Shown here: piece by piece, positions 20,921 to 31,704 of the stretch
Numbering within the stretch: position 1 is the first letter of the stretch
How the letters are laid out: each line of letters opens with the position of its first letter
Assembly (NCBI GenBank): GCA_943736015.1
Contig: OX031073.1
Coordinates: 23,649,210-23,713,209, forward strand
Reading direction: 5' to 3'
Source: Tridacna crocea
Taxonomy: Eukaryota > Mollusca > Bivalvia > Cardiida > Cardiidae
DNA length: 64,000 bases
Translations under genes and position numbers: made by a program
The notes under the pieces: generated by a model
What the model was told of the DNA's origin: nothing
Seen by the model: the letters and a program-made list of their open reading frames with translations, nothing else
Database searches by the model: none

Positions 20921-21924
20921 GCACTTGATTTGTTGTCTGTAAAATGAAATGCATTCAATTTGGACAAGTTTTAAAATCTATTTATCCTGGAGAGAGCTAG
21001 AGAGATATTTTTGTGCATATAGATACAGGGTGTTTCAGGTTGGCGCCACAGTTTTGTACAGAGTGAGTGGCTGCTGATATTATGGATTTGCAGATCTGAC
21101 CTTTTGTCCATAGTTGACAAAACCCCCTTTGTAAAAAGTTCTGTATTTATAAAATTATGTTGTAAACTTCAGCTTGTATTATAGTTATATACAAAGGCAA
21201 GTGTATTGTCACGCTTTTTTTGTTTGTTTGTAAAGGTACAGTAGACATTGAGATTTTTACTATGTTTTCCACAATTCTGTATGGGTTTATATGTTTCCCA
21301 CTAAAATGAATCATGACTAGATAAATTTTCAAAATTTCTGTTGTCAACTGGGAAGCTCCACAACATTTTGGAATAATGGCTACAAATTGATGCATCTCCA
21401 TTTTTTTGTGTGTATTTTTAGCATTTCTAACAAGTCATATAAAATTTACACATAAAACGAAATATTAGTATTAATTGATAAATGTAAAGTGAAATGAATT
21501 CTTTCATACGTCCACCTTTGATGAATGAGGAAATATTTTTACGAGTACTTGTTACTTTACTCATGATGATTTCAAAACCTGTTTACTGAAGGGTTGTAAC
21601 AGGGGTCATATATATTGTATGTTATATAAGATCCCTGTTTGTAACAAATGAATTTTGTATTGAAATAGTTATACAGGGCAGTAACAAGTGGGTGGGGTTG
21701 TATGTTGTAAAGTGTAGCTGCAGAAGTATTTTTGGCCGTCATTTATGGGAAGTCTATCTGTATTGATGTTTTACAATTTGTGATGTCCAGGCTGAAACAA
21801 AAACATAAATACATGAAAGGTGCTATGATATACAAATGTATTCTCTTTCAACATTTTATGTCGTAAGTCATTACCTCACTGTGTAATTTTGGAGCAGGCA
21901 ACTGATACTCTTTATCATTCAATT
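20921..21924. other. AT-rich stretch without recognised features
   Basis: No gene seen. A lone GGTGTTTCAGGTTGGCGCC near 21028 is preceded by TACAG, recalling a mariner-like end, but no partner was found. Confidence 0.35.
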
Positions 21925-22110
21925 CTGTGTTTTAACAACTTTTAGAAGTAACGCTTTTGGAAAATATATTGGGAAAAGGAGAAAATACTGATAAGCAGCA
22001 TTTTTGCCTTTTCATGCTGTTTTCCACCTATTCCCATATGACGCCAATCATTGAGCTACAAATGTTTTTTTTTTTTATCTGAAATCTAAAATGTTGACGT
22101 TTAGTAGAGT
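21925..22110 (-). mobile_element. hp-MITE, decayed
   Basis: GGGAAAAGGAGAAAATACTG with an eroded right arm and GTTTAGTAGAGTGTTTAA at the end. Confidence 0.5.
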
Positions 22111-22147
22111 GTTTAATACATTCTCATAAATAAGGGATGATGAATAT

Positions 22148-22365
22148 AGACTCTATCAAACATTTTATACTTTTCAAAACTGATAGTGTTTGTAGACTAG
22201 AAATTAAATGTGACTCATATGATGGAATTGTCTGTGTTAGGATGGAAAACAATGTGGGAAAAGGAGAAAATGTTGGTTACCAGCATTTTCTTTTTTTCCA
22301 ACTATTTCTTCAAAAGCTTTCTTCTGCAGGGTCTTTGAAACCTATGATTGTGTGATATAGAGTTT
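22148..22365 (+). mobile_element. hp-MITE, diverged
   Basis: L-arm traces, GGGAAAAGGAGAAAATGTTG with partner, S-arm-like CTTCTGCAGGGTCTTTGAAA. Confidence 0.65.
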
Positions 22366-22375
22366 ATACGAGGAT

Positions 22376-22470
22376 ACATGTGCAAACATTGTTGCAAAAA
22401 GGAGAAATTACTCTATATGGACATGTGGTCCTTTTGCCACATTAAAGTCAAAAGTGGTCTGCTGCAAAAC
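22376..22470. mobile_element. Possible hp-MITE subfamily B remnant
   Basis: AACATTGTTGCAAAAAGGAG and TGGTCCTTTTGCCAC could be the two stem halves. Confidence 0.35.
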
Positions 22471-23398
22471 AATATAAAATGTCGTTTGCAAGAGGTGATG
22501 CATCAATGTTTAAATATTTTGCATTGCTGTTGTTGTATAAATATGTACAGCTTTGAATATCTCCCCTCATTTCTTTTTGTCTAGACTTTTTTTTTTTATT
22601 ATTTTCCCCAGTATGTCCATTAGCCGTATATGGAGAAACCTTGTTGAACAGACAACGGAACAAATGAAATATAAAGATTGAACTTGTTGCAAGAAATTAT
22701 CATGCTTTCAATCATAATGTTGAAGCATTTCTGAATGCTCATGGACAAAATTGTCAATGATTATTTTCAAGTTTCAAAGAATGAGTTCTAGTGATGTGAA
22801 GGAGTTAGGCAAGGGGCCAACTTGTGTTTGGTTGAAATTTTAAGTGTTTAAAGGGACATACTGGGTTCATTTTTGTCAATACTAGTTCACTATATGAATG
22901 ATATCACATGTCTATAACCAAACTTACCTTATTTAAAAAAGCTTGGTGTATTTTGGTCATATAAATTTATACACGCTTTGATTGTTAACAGAAATACCGC
23001 TTACTATCATATTGAAAAGTGGGCTTGTAGACTTCGGAAAAATACAAAAATAAAAAGAAGAGTAAAATGCCTGTTCATTTGAATAAAGATCATGTTTGAG
23101 GAATACTGCAACTACGATGCAGTGAGAAAACATTCAGCATATATCAAAATATGTACTATTTTGGGGGTTTAATAAAGTTGATCGATTCTTTACATCTATT
23201 ATCTTGTTCTTTTTCTTCTTTCATTTTTTTTTAAACTCTTAGATTTTTTACCCTTTGATCCTGGAGTTGCAGCTCTATGTTTAGATGGTTAGAAATTACT
23301 TAGGATTGTTACGCCTACTTCATTTATATGTATCTTATATTATTATCATGGACAATAAAATGTTCATATTAAACATAATGTTGAGTGTTTCTGTACGC

Positions 23399-23440
23399 TT
23401 CCCGGGTAGCTCAGTGGTTAGCATATCTGATTCGTTCGTG
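23399..23440 (+). mobile_element. tRNA-like SINE head fragment
   Basis: CCCGGGTAGCTCAGTGGTTA matches an A-box region; there is no B box or T arm, so this is not a tRNA gene. Confidence 0.4.
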
Positions 23441-23769
23441 TTTACCGGGAATTTCTCGTTATCTGATTGGATAGTATACCTCGAACATTGTATCATGTAC
23501 AATAGCAAAAATCCTAGTAAAAGCAGGTTTCCCTTTCAAAAACAACGTTATTAAAGTACTACTCTTTCAACACAGCATCCAAAAAGGCGGCGTTTATAGA
23601 GTCACCCTTAAGACAAACACACTGGGTAGCCCGCACCATTTTATAGATCTAACAAGTTTCCCTGCATGGTTGTCATTGACACGGAAAAATAGGATTATTT
23701 TTGAAAATAAATGGATATAGAACTTTACATGTATTACCGTTTGATGTCATTCTAAAACAAATAATCCCG

Positions 23770-24543
23770 TACCTTCAGCCTGAAGGTATCTGCTCCGATG
23801 CTATTTTTGTGACTGGTCTTCGCACACACTTTCGTATCAGCCCTCATTAAAAGTATCTGGAACTAATACGATTTTACCCGTATCTTTTTGGACGCCTCTC
23901 TGCGACCAAAATACCAATTACAACCAATAAAATGGGATGGATCGTTAGATAAATGACTAATCTTTACAAAAAAAATGAAACTGATGTTAGTTAATATCTA
24001 AATCTTACCTTCGGGCAAATCTGTACTTTTCAACGTAAATAACCGTTGACCACAGAAATCAAAACATGGTGATGTTATCAACGCGCATGTCTCTGCAAAA
24101 ATCCAGTATCTCTGACACGCCACAGGACGATTTAGTTGCGAATTTCGCTGTTGACAAAGGCACCTTGAGCGAAAATGGTTGTTAGGGTTAGGGAACCAGA
24201 CTACAAAATTCAAATTCCGTTGATTGCGCATGCCTGTTTAACGGAAGTCGCCGTGTTAGTTGTTAACAAATTACACTAGATTTATTTACGTTGGGAAAAA
24301 AGGTAAATTTCCGTTGATTTAATTGGTATTTTGCAGCACATTTTGTGTGCTGTTCAAGATTAATCATTTATCTAACGATCCATGCCTATTTTATTAGCTG
24401 TCATTGGACATTTTGTCGCATAGAGGTTCGAAAAGATGTGGGTAATATCGTATTAATTCCAGACGTGTTTAAGGGGCCGATATGAAGGGCTGCGAAGACC
24501 AGAAACAAAAATAGCGTCGGAGCAGACCTTCAGACTGGAGGTA
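23770..24543. mobile_element. Non-autonomous DNA element with about 200-bp inverted repeats
   Basis: Left arm 23770-23966 and right arm 24344-24543 are roughly 80% complementary (shared GATCGTTAGATAAATGA and CTGGTCTTCGCA). Tips are TACCTTCAGCCTGAAGGT and ACCTTCAGACTGGAGGTA. No transposase frame inside. Confidence 0.75.
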
Positions 24544-24694
24544 ATACACTTTTCCCTCAGATAAGCAAATTAGAAAGTGTCGAAACTCACACATACGTTG
24601 TACATGTTTTACACGGATAACCTTATGCTCGTTTGAGGCAACTAATGGCCGCTTACTTTTGTCAACTAAAAAAAAAAACATAGTTAAAATCCAT

Positions 24695-24890
24695 AGAACT
24701 TACCTTGGGGTTGTTTAAGTCCATGTTTAAGCCTAAATAAGAATACATCGAACACATATCGCAGTGACATCATCAAGATTATGTACCAAAACTGCGCGTT
24801 TTACCAAGGTGTCAGTGATGTCATTTCCCAGTGACGTCATTTTCATTGAATTGGGGCAATCAGAATTCGTGAGACCATAAAACTGGGAAA
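24695..24890 (+). repeat. Repeat shared with 63.2 kb
   Basis: Matches 63225-63405 in the same orientation (CATTGAATTGGGGCA, CAGTGACGTCA, TCCATGTTTAA). Family unknown. Confidence 0.65.
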
Positions 24891-25346
24891 TATAGACACC
24901 TACATGTTGGAAAAGTAAAACGCGGGGGTAACATGATCCACCACAGCCGTGAACAAGAGACTGACTTAGAACTATCTATTCCCAACATCCGGGTGGGATG
25001 GGAAATGCCCTGCTTTCCCTCTACCTTCTAATCCCAGCGCCTTTAAATTGGACTAAATACGATACCAGGGGAGAGATGTACACATTTGGAAGGGAAATGA
25101 CTCTAGAAGGCCTGTGCACTCTGTCAGATGGAAAATTCAGTTATCTTTCCACTTATGAAGCTTGTGACAACAGCAGACGAGACGAAATCTAACGAAGTTG
25201 GTCCTTAGCATATTTTTTAGTTCTTACTCAGTGCAAAAAACTTGAGCGCGACAACACCATGGGACGAACGAAAAAGGCATCTTTTAAAAAAAAAAAAACG
25301 TGAAATTTTGTAGACCTATATAGATCTAAATGTACATGTAGATCTA

Positions 25347-25430
25347 ATTCTTTACGAAATGATGCCAACTTTTAACGACTTGGAGAAAGAGTATTTTTGA
25401 AAACATTGTGAGAAACGGATAAACTTTTTA
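25347..25430 (-). mobile_element. hp-MITE left half
   Basis: TAATTCTTTACGAAATGATG, S arm and the first hairpin arm, cut before a SINE fragment. Confidence 0.6.
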
Positions 25431-25439
25431 TGTGTATAT

Positions 25440-25545
25440 GAGGTGTTCGTGGCTGTTAGGTAGAGCATCGGCCTTCTTGCCTTAAGGTCCTTAGTTCGAT
25501 ACAAGGAAGTGGACGTCAAGTTTGGAACTGCTCACAAGAACTTGT
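25440..25545 (+). mobile_element. tRNA-like SINE fragment
   Basis: TTCGTGGCTGTTAGGTAGAG (A-box-like) and TTAGTTCGATACAAGG (B-box-like). Confidence 0.5.
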
Positions 25546-25627
25546 TTCTCAATCTATGTAAAATAAGAACGTTACGTTTAAAACTGAACCAATCCTGATC
25601 TATGCTGCCCCCTCAATTTGCTTCAGA

Positions 25628-25856
25628 TTAACCCTTTCCCAAACAATCCCTGGTTTTTACGGGTCGGGAATAGTTGCCTTTTGAAAACATCGTGGGAAAA
25701 GGAGAAAATGCTGGTACCCAGCATTTTCTCCTTTTCCCACAATGTTTTCTACCCCATCATAGACAGAAATCATCTTTTCAGCAAGAGTTGAATTGTCGTC
25801 TACAAATGCTTTCAATTTGGTCTAGTCCAAAAGTTTGTCGTTTCGGAAAGGGTTAA
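25628..25856 (-). mobile_element. hp-MITE subfamily C/L, full length
   Basis: TTAACCCTTTCCCAAACAAT to CGGAAAGGGTTAA, left arm CCTGGTTTTTACGGGT, right L arm. Confidence 0.9.
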
Positions 25857-26143
25857 CCCTTTGTTATCAAGTACATAATCAAATAAACAATTACTTATAC
25901 TGATAATTAAATCTGCTCTGCCACGAACTGCGATAGGGGCGCTCCTGGCACGATGCCGTTTTCTGCGCAGCTAAATGTTACATGGAGTCATATTTCTAAA
26001 TTTAACTTATTCAGTGTTACGTAACATTATTGTAAGGAATCGGCTGTCAAGGCAATAGGTACTTTACGAGTGACAACATTTTCTAGTTACTCAATGGTCA
26101 ATGTAGGCCTATATCTGTTTTAATAGATATGTCATTTTAATTA

Positions 26144-26291
26144 TTTTCCAAATGACAAAATTTTAGTCTCGTCTTCATTGAAAGCATCTACAGAAAATGC
26201 TGGTTACTAGCATTTTCTCCCCTTTTCACCATATTTTCAAAAGCTTTCTTTCTCAGTGAAAAAAGTTTGTTTAGTTATTAAATTGTTAAAG
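26144..26291 (+). mobile_element. hp-MITE with internal deletion
   Basis: The L arm runs into AGAAAATGCTGGTTACTAGC, losing the left stem base; then S arm traces. Confidence 0.65.
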
Positions 26292-26443
26292 AGTATGTAG
26301 TTTCTAATTTAATGATAACTGAACACTCGTCCCAGATCGGCTGATTCCGTACAAGTCTACATTTATCCTGATACTGTATTACCCGAGGCATGCCGAATTA
26401 ATAACTGAAGCCTCGGTCGCTCATTTACGGTCCAATAGGCCAT

Positions 26444-26872
26444 CCTATTCACATCTTCGCGAGCCAAGGTTACGATCACCACGTGGATATTACCTTGGCT
26501 GATTGAGCCCGATTTCGAGATTCCCGCGATGCGCCCTCTATTGGATGCTGGTTATTAACCCCCCCCCCCCTTTACATCATATTTCTCAAAGCAAATGAAA
26601 CATCGTTTTACAAACCGCTTACGAATACACATGAAGCGATAAGCAGACATCCACGTGGATTTCCATGTTTACCTTCTATACGAAAGGTAGCGACCTTGTT
26701 TTATTTTTATCAAAGATGAAATGCTACGAGCGCTTTTATTCGTTGCAGCTAGAGCTGGCTGTATCCAATGAAAAAGCGTATCGGGGGAATGTAAAAATCA
26801 AGCTCGATCCGCCAAGGGTAGAGTTCTTAGCGTAGTGAATCGTAAGCCTTGGCTTGCGAAGATGTCCTATTC
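26444..26872. mobile_element. TIR element
   Basis: Left ATCTTCGCGAGCCAAGG pairs with right CCTTGGCTTGCGAAGAT, with further inner matches (GGCTGATTGAGC against GCTCGATCCGCC). It contains an 11-base poly-C run. Confidence 0.5.
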
Positions 26873-27136
26873 AATAGTTTCACAAATCGTCGCACTGCGT
26901 CGAAAATATTGATGGTGTCGGAATGAGCATTTTAATTTTTCAAGGTGACAGTTCAAAGATCCATTATTTTTTCTCTTCACCCATACTATCCAAAGAAAGT
27001 GCCACTTGTTTCAGTGCACCTATAGTATTACCATAATGAGCGAAAAAAAACATAGTTGCACTTTTGATTCAATGTACACGACAAAAATACATACCCAGAA
27101 GGATGCGTGCAAACATTTATCATATACGTCTTTAAC

Positions 27137-27362
27137 TTACCCTTTATCTGATGTGCCATTTTGAGGCTCTTTCATTTCAGCAGCAAATAAAGATATGTCA
27201 AAAATATGGACAAATGATGATACAAATATCTGATTGAGTGAAAAACATTGTGGGAAAAGGAGAAATTGCTCGTTACGAGCAATTTCTCCTTTTCCCACAA
27301 TGTTTTCAAAAGCTGCCTGTTGTTGATACGTCAAAATGAGTATCTATGGAGTAAAGGGTTAA
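27137..27362 (+). mobile_element. hp-MITE subfamily B
   Basis: TTACCCTTTATCTG to GGAGTAAAGGGTTAA, perfect hairpin with centre GCTCGTTACGAGC; right arm ATGAGTATCTATGGAG as in the 4.2-kb copy. Confidence 0.88.
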
Positions 27363-27644
27363 TTAGCTTGATAAGGTATGAAAGTACACGAGTTATTCCA
27401 CTTTACTCCGTCAATTTATCTGATATTTTAGATACATGTCAGCGAGATGCATCTGCCAAATAAAAGTATTTTTATCGTTTGATTACGTTCTATAAACTTG
27501 CTACTTTCAGACTTAAATAAACCCAATACGGAACGCCCAGTATGCACCAAGTTGCATCATTGTTTAAACATTTTCCGTAGGTGGAATGCACATATAACCC
27601 TTTGGTACATTTGCAAATGCACATTTATAAATATTATATATAGA

Positions 27645-27803
27645 GGATATTTGTTCTTTTCGGTGAAAGATCGAAATTTATTTCATCGAGTGGACACCAT
27701 CGGTAATATTTTCACGAGTGGCGCAGCCACGAGTGAAAATATTACCGATGGTGTTCACGAGATGAAATAAATTTCGATCTTTCATCGAAAAAAAACAAAT
27801 ATT
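27645..27803. mobile_element. 159-bp near-perfect palindrome
   Basis: Arms of about 75 bp: TCGAAATTTATTTCATCGAG and CACCATCGGTAATATTTTCA are both mirrored exactly, centre GAGTGGCGCAGCCACGAG. Confidence 0.88.
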
Positions 27804-28198
27804 CTATTTATTTTATGCTTTTAACCCTTTCTGGGAGGAGCTTTATCAAATTTCAGTACAGTTCTTTTCCTTTATTCCCCGTGGTTTACCCTTCCCGCAT
27901 AGCAACGTTACGTCAAGCGCGAGAAATGTAAGGTATATGACGTCATATTTCCCATCTGGTTGTCAGGCACGCGCAATTTACCTAGGCAACAAGAACGTGA
28001 AAATCGGTATTTTCACTGGTTGTACCAGTGTAAGATCGAAAAATATTTTCACTGCTATTTCTCGATATCCTACCGGAAAGCATGAAATAAAAAGGGGTAG
28101 CTACGTAGTTGAAATGTTCGGGGTGGTACGCTTTCTGGAAATAATGAACTAATGAACTGTTACTGTAAATAACTACATTGAATTTAACCTTTTGTGCT

Positions 28199-28320
28199 TA
28201 ACCCATAGACTCCTAAGAGCGAGTCACTGACCTTTTGTGGACAGTATAGATAACGATCAGACTGCACAGAACGTGCAGTCTGATCTTGGATCTACAATGT
28301 CCTATTAGGAGATATCTTTC
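28199..28320. mobile_element. GCAGTCTGATCTT hairpin element
   Basis: TTAACCCATAGACTCCTAAG outer end; hairpin CAGACTGCACAGAACGTGCA with complementary continuation; then GGAGATATC. Confidence 0.75.
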
Positions 28321-28433
28321 CTCCAAAATGACCTTTCAAAAAAAAAAAGCAATATTTTGGGTTTTTACCACGGGTTGATGGTTTCATCTACATTTTCCGG
28401 GGTGTACCGAGTGATACCATGCCAAGGAATAAA

Positions 28434-28662
28434 TTTACCCATTACCACACGAAAAAGATTTAGACTGGTCCAAATTGAAAGCATTTGCAGACGACCAAAT
28501 AAATGTGACTGAAAAATTGAAATTTGTTCTGGGAAGGGTAGAAAACACTGTGGGAAAAGGAGAAAATGCTGGTTTCCAGCATTTTCTCCTTTTCCCCCAG
28601 GTTTTTCTAAAGGCTTCTTTCTCAGGGGCGTCAAAAGTAGGGATTATGTGGTAATGGGAATT
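28434..28662 (+). mobile_element. hp-MITE, full length
   Basis: TTTACCCATTACCACACG to GGTAATGGGAATT; stem imperfect at one base of the tip. Confidence 0.87.
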
Positions 28663-29019
28663 CAAAAACAATCAAGAGACCAGCAACACTACGTGTCAAG
28701 TTCCACGTCAAGTGCAACAATACCGGTGTTATCAACAATACAACCTTGGGAAAACTGCTGTTTGGAATTTATACAGTGGTATTTTTTACAGCTATTGTCC
28801 TTTACTTTCCCAGTGGAAGGCACTTGATAACATCGTAACGATTGAAGAAATTGTCAAAACTCCTCGGGTTTTAAATTTAAAACTGAAATTTCCATGCAAG
28901 TGTTTGGTATATACGCCCTGGATGTGTCTATTGCCGAACTTCTTCAAATCCGATGAGCTTAAACACTTTGATGCGTCAAACTGGAAAGTACCGAGTACCA
29001 CGTGCTATTTTTTTGTTGC

Positions 29020-29345
29020 TTTTAGTCGGTAGCGTGCAGGACTTGAGAACAAAAAGTCGTGGGTTCGATTCCTGGTTCTGCCTATTTCTCTCCGCGGATT
29101 GATGATAGCCATTGCAACAGGATTCATTCTTTCTCGGTGCTGACAGTTGTTTGCTTAATGGTTTACTACTTACTACCTCAAACCTCTTTAACTTTTGTCT
29201 CAACAAATGTTATATGGGAAAGCAGCCAGTGGTTTGGAAAGAATATTGTGTGGAGCACTGGTAACAGACACTCGAGGAAAGCATGGATAGGTGCACTGAC
29301 CACAGCTATATAACTGAAGTAAAGTTGAAAACGACCTTATACATA
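29020..29345 (+). mobile_element. tRNA-derived SINE, best copy
   Basis: B box GTGGGTTCGATTCCTGG at 29059-29075, body GGATTGATGATAGCCATTGC, 3' part GAAAGCATGGATAGGTGCAC and ATATAACTGAAG, ending in a CAATAATAATTC tail. Confidence 0.8.
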
Positions 29346-29400
29346 ATTCAATAATAATTCATTTTTGTTGCTTTTGCGAACAGTTACGGTAGATCCAGAG

Positions 29401-29592
29401 TCCGTATTCACCAACCATTCTTAAGACCATTCTTAGTCTTGTTCTTCAACATTTTCTAACTGTGAAAGTAACAGAACTTCTGATTGGCTAAACCAATTGG
29501 TTTAGCCAATCACATGTTCTGTTACTTTCACATTGTCAAAATTCTGAAGAATGAGGCTAAGAATGTTCCAAAGAATGGTTGGTGAATACGGA
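29401..29592. mobile_element. Palindromic MITE (gtattcaccaac family), full length
   Basis: TCCGTATTCACCAACCATTC to GAATGGTTGGTGAATACGGA, centre GGCTAAACCAATTGGTTTAG. Confidence 0.9.
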
Positions 29593-29699
29593 CCCATATC
29601 AGATTGTACATAACTGATAGCCAGATCTTTAATGAACTTTGTCCAATAGTTTGAAAGATAGTCTGACCTAAGCTAACCATTCAACTTTTTATGTTGTTG

Positions 29700-29961
29700 A
29701 AGACAATATCACTATGAGTTCAATATTGAATTGGGAAGACCATGTATCGTTTTTTGTGCAAAACCGATGGAAATAAACCCAACTATACTCAAATTTTCGC
29801 AACCAAATGAGTTTTTCAGTAGCACTCAGATATGTAATTAGAAATGTCATGTTGAAATACAGTGGGTGAGACTATCGATCGTGGAAATACTAATTTTTGA
29901 TTGAAAATAGCCTCACTCGCTCATAGCCTTCTATTGAACTGGCCACCGTTGTATACCGTGT
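29700..29961 (-). repeat. Left flank: broken copy of 56.6-kb repeat
   Basis: Matches the reverse complement of about 56870-57105 (shared ATTGAAAATAGC, CACTCGCTCATAG, ATATGTAATT). This is the older repeat into which the YR element inserted. Confidence 0.7.
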
Positions 29962-30033
29962 AGTCCTATCCAACGGGCCCACAAACCAAGAAACAACATT
30001 AGTAATGTTGTGCGTATTGCGAGACGCATGTAT
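29962..30033 (-). repeat. Split direct repeat B2 (3' terminus of YR element)
   Basis: Identical to B1. Together with A1 it marks the outer limits of the element. Confidence 0.92.
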
Positions 30034-30330
30034 TGGCATCAACAATAAATGTACATAGAACTCTACATGTAACAAGGCGGACTATGACACAATAGTCTTA
30101 ACTGCGGATAGAAACACTAATTCCTTAGATTTTTCTTTTAACTACATTTTTGGCCTGACTCGCCCAGGAAAAACCAGAGATAAACCATTCTCTTTAATGG
30201 AAAAACTCTGGAAACCTGTGCCCATTTGTCAATGTCAGATGCCATGGAATGTTGGGCCTCATTCACTTAACCCCTTTTCTCAAACCTTTCAGTATTCTGG
30301 TAGAAATAAATACATATCGAATTTGAATTT

Positions 30331-30494
30331 GAAATACGTGTCGATGCCTAGAAGGTCTCTCTAGAAGTGAAGCTCAGCTACACCCATCTATAAATAGCCT
30401 CATCACATATCCCTCGTGCAAAACCGGTTTTGTATCTACCCGTCCGCTAGGACAATGGTACTCGGCTATACGGTGTACCGCCGAATACCATCAA
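30331..30494 (-). repeat. Split direct repeat A2 (internal)
   Basis: Identical copy of A1, directly abutting B1 as expected for an A1-ORF-B1A2-B2 element. Confidence 0.93.
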
Positions 30495-30565
30495 GTCCTA
30501 TCCAACGGGCCCACAAACCAAGAAACAACATTAGTAATGTTGTGCGTATTGCGAGACGCATGTAT
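30494..30565 (-). repeat. Split direct repeat B1 (internal)
   Basis: 72 bp identical to B2 at 29962-30033; it includes the palindrome AACATTAGTAATGTT. Confidence 0.92.
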
Positions 30566-30643
30566 AGACAATACAAAGGATAGGGTATTAAAAAAATTCA
30601 AATTCGATATTCACACTAATCATGAAAACAAAGCTTTACATGC

Positions 30644-31656
30644 CTATAAATTTAACGATTTCGTAACAGATAATCTTTTCTCAACACTATCTTTGACGTA
30701 ACCGTCCTTAGCAATATCCGTTTTCCACCTTCCGTGCCTTTTTAAACACCTTTCAGAAACATTGGAAGTATTAGCAATTGCTGTAATTCCGCTTGCTCTC
30801 AAGGAATGTGTGCCTAATTTAAGACTTGGAGCTACCAGTTTTAGTTTATTCAATATACATTCCTTTGCCCTGGTATAACTAAGCTTTTTGTTTTTGTTTA
30901 TGAGAGAAACTTTTTGTTTAGAACAAAACCCTGGTTTAAACAAATATTCCTCAGACTCACATGACAAATTTGCTTTATCTATGTACCTTTTTAACAATGC
31001 TACAGGACATGCAGAAGTACAACCTTGAGCTACAAGGATTTCAGAACCATCCCTGTATATATCTGTTTTACCTTTTCTTATATTAACTGATAAATGATCA
31101 TCTTGAAAAGAAATATCTCTACAGCGTAGCTCGAGGGTTTCACTTATACGCAAAAAACCTGAAAATGATAACATAATGATACATAAATCCCTCAAATCAA
31201 TAACATTAGTACACTTGTCGTACATTGTACATAATGACTGTAGCATTTCGGCAGATAAGACGTCCTTTTTCTGAACTGGTTTCGAATTCAAACGTTTAGC
31301 ACATTCAAGTAACTGCTTAACAATGTTACTCTCCGTGGGATCACTGAAATCGTTAATACTATGTACCCACTTGATACCATAAAATGCGGCTGAAATAACA
31401 TTGTCTGACTTTCCCTCGTCTATAAGTGATGTGAAATACATGGCTACAGTTATTGGTAATGCTGGTTTAGATGACATATCATGCTGTACACAAAAATGCT
31501 CGAACAATTGAAAAGAACCTGTATACTTTTTTACGGTACTGTCCGCTTTGGATCGAAGAAGATAACCAGACATTTTATCTGCCAGACGTACTTGTTCGTG
31601 TCCATAAACGCCAGCATCACTCAATTTCCTCTTCAAAGTCTTTTTTAAACCAACAC
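30644..31656 (-). CDS. Tyrosine recombinase (YR) of the retrotransposon
   Basis: Catalytic residues of the lambda-integrase fold are all visible: Arg in SGFLRISE, His-x-x-Arg in THSLRASG, His in CLKRHGRWKT and the nucleophile Tyr in AKDGYVKDS. About 337 residues, normal for DIRS-order recombinases; the N-terminal SAM-like part has LLRSKADSTVKKYTGSFQ. No ATG precedes the conserved part: the in-frame upstream codons run back to a stop at 31678. The frame is the same as the RT frame, and an acceptor TTTTTTGACAG ends at 31657, so it is probably expressed as the end of a spliced Gag-Pol-YR protein. It integrates the circular DNA copy. Confidence 0.88.
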
Positions 31657-31704
31657 CTGTCAAAAAACATATTTGTTAAGTCCGTCAGCATTTTCAAAAA
31701 TTAC
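31657..31704 (-). other. Putative 48-bp intron between RNase H and YR
   Basis: Donor A|GTAATT, a branch-like TTAAC about 19 nt before the acceptor, T-tract and GACAG|G. It has three in-frame stops and its removal fuses the RT and YR frames, which are in the same phase. The alternative is separate translation of YR from a non-ATG start. Confidence 0.5.

Noticed and set aside
23399..23475. Possible tRNA gene
   Set aside because: Only an A-box-like head is present, with no B box or T arm; a SINE fragment explains it.
24998..25192. 64-codon open frame
   Set aside because: No recognisable family, splice sites or promoter; chance frame.
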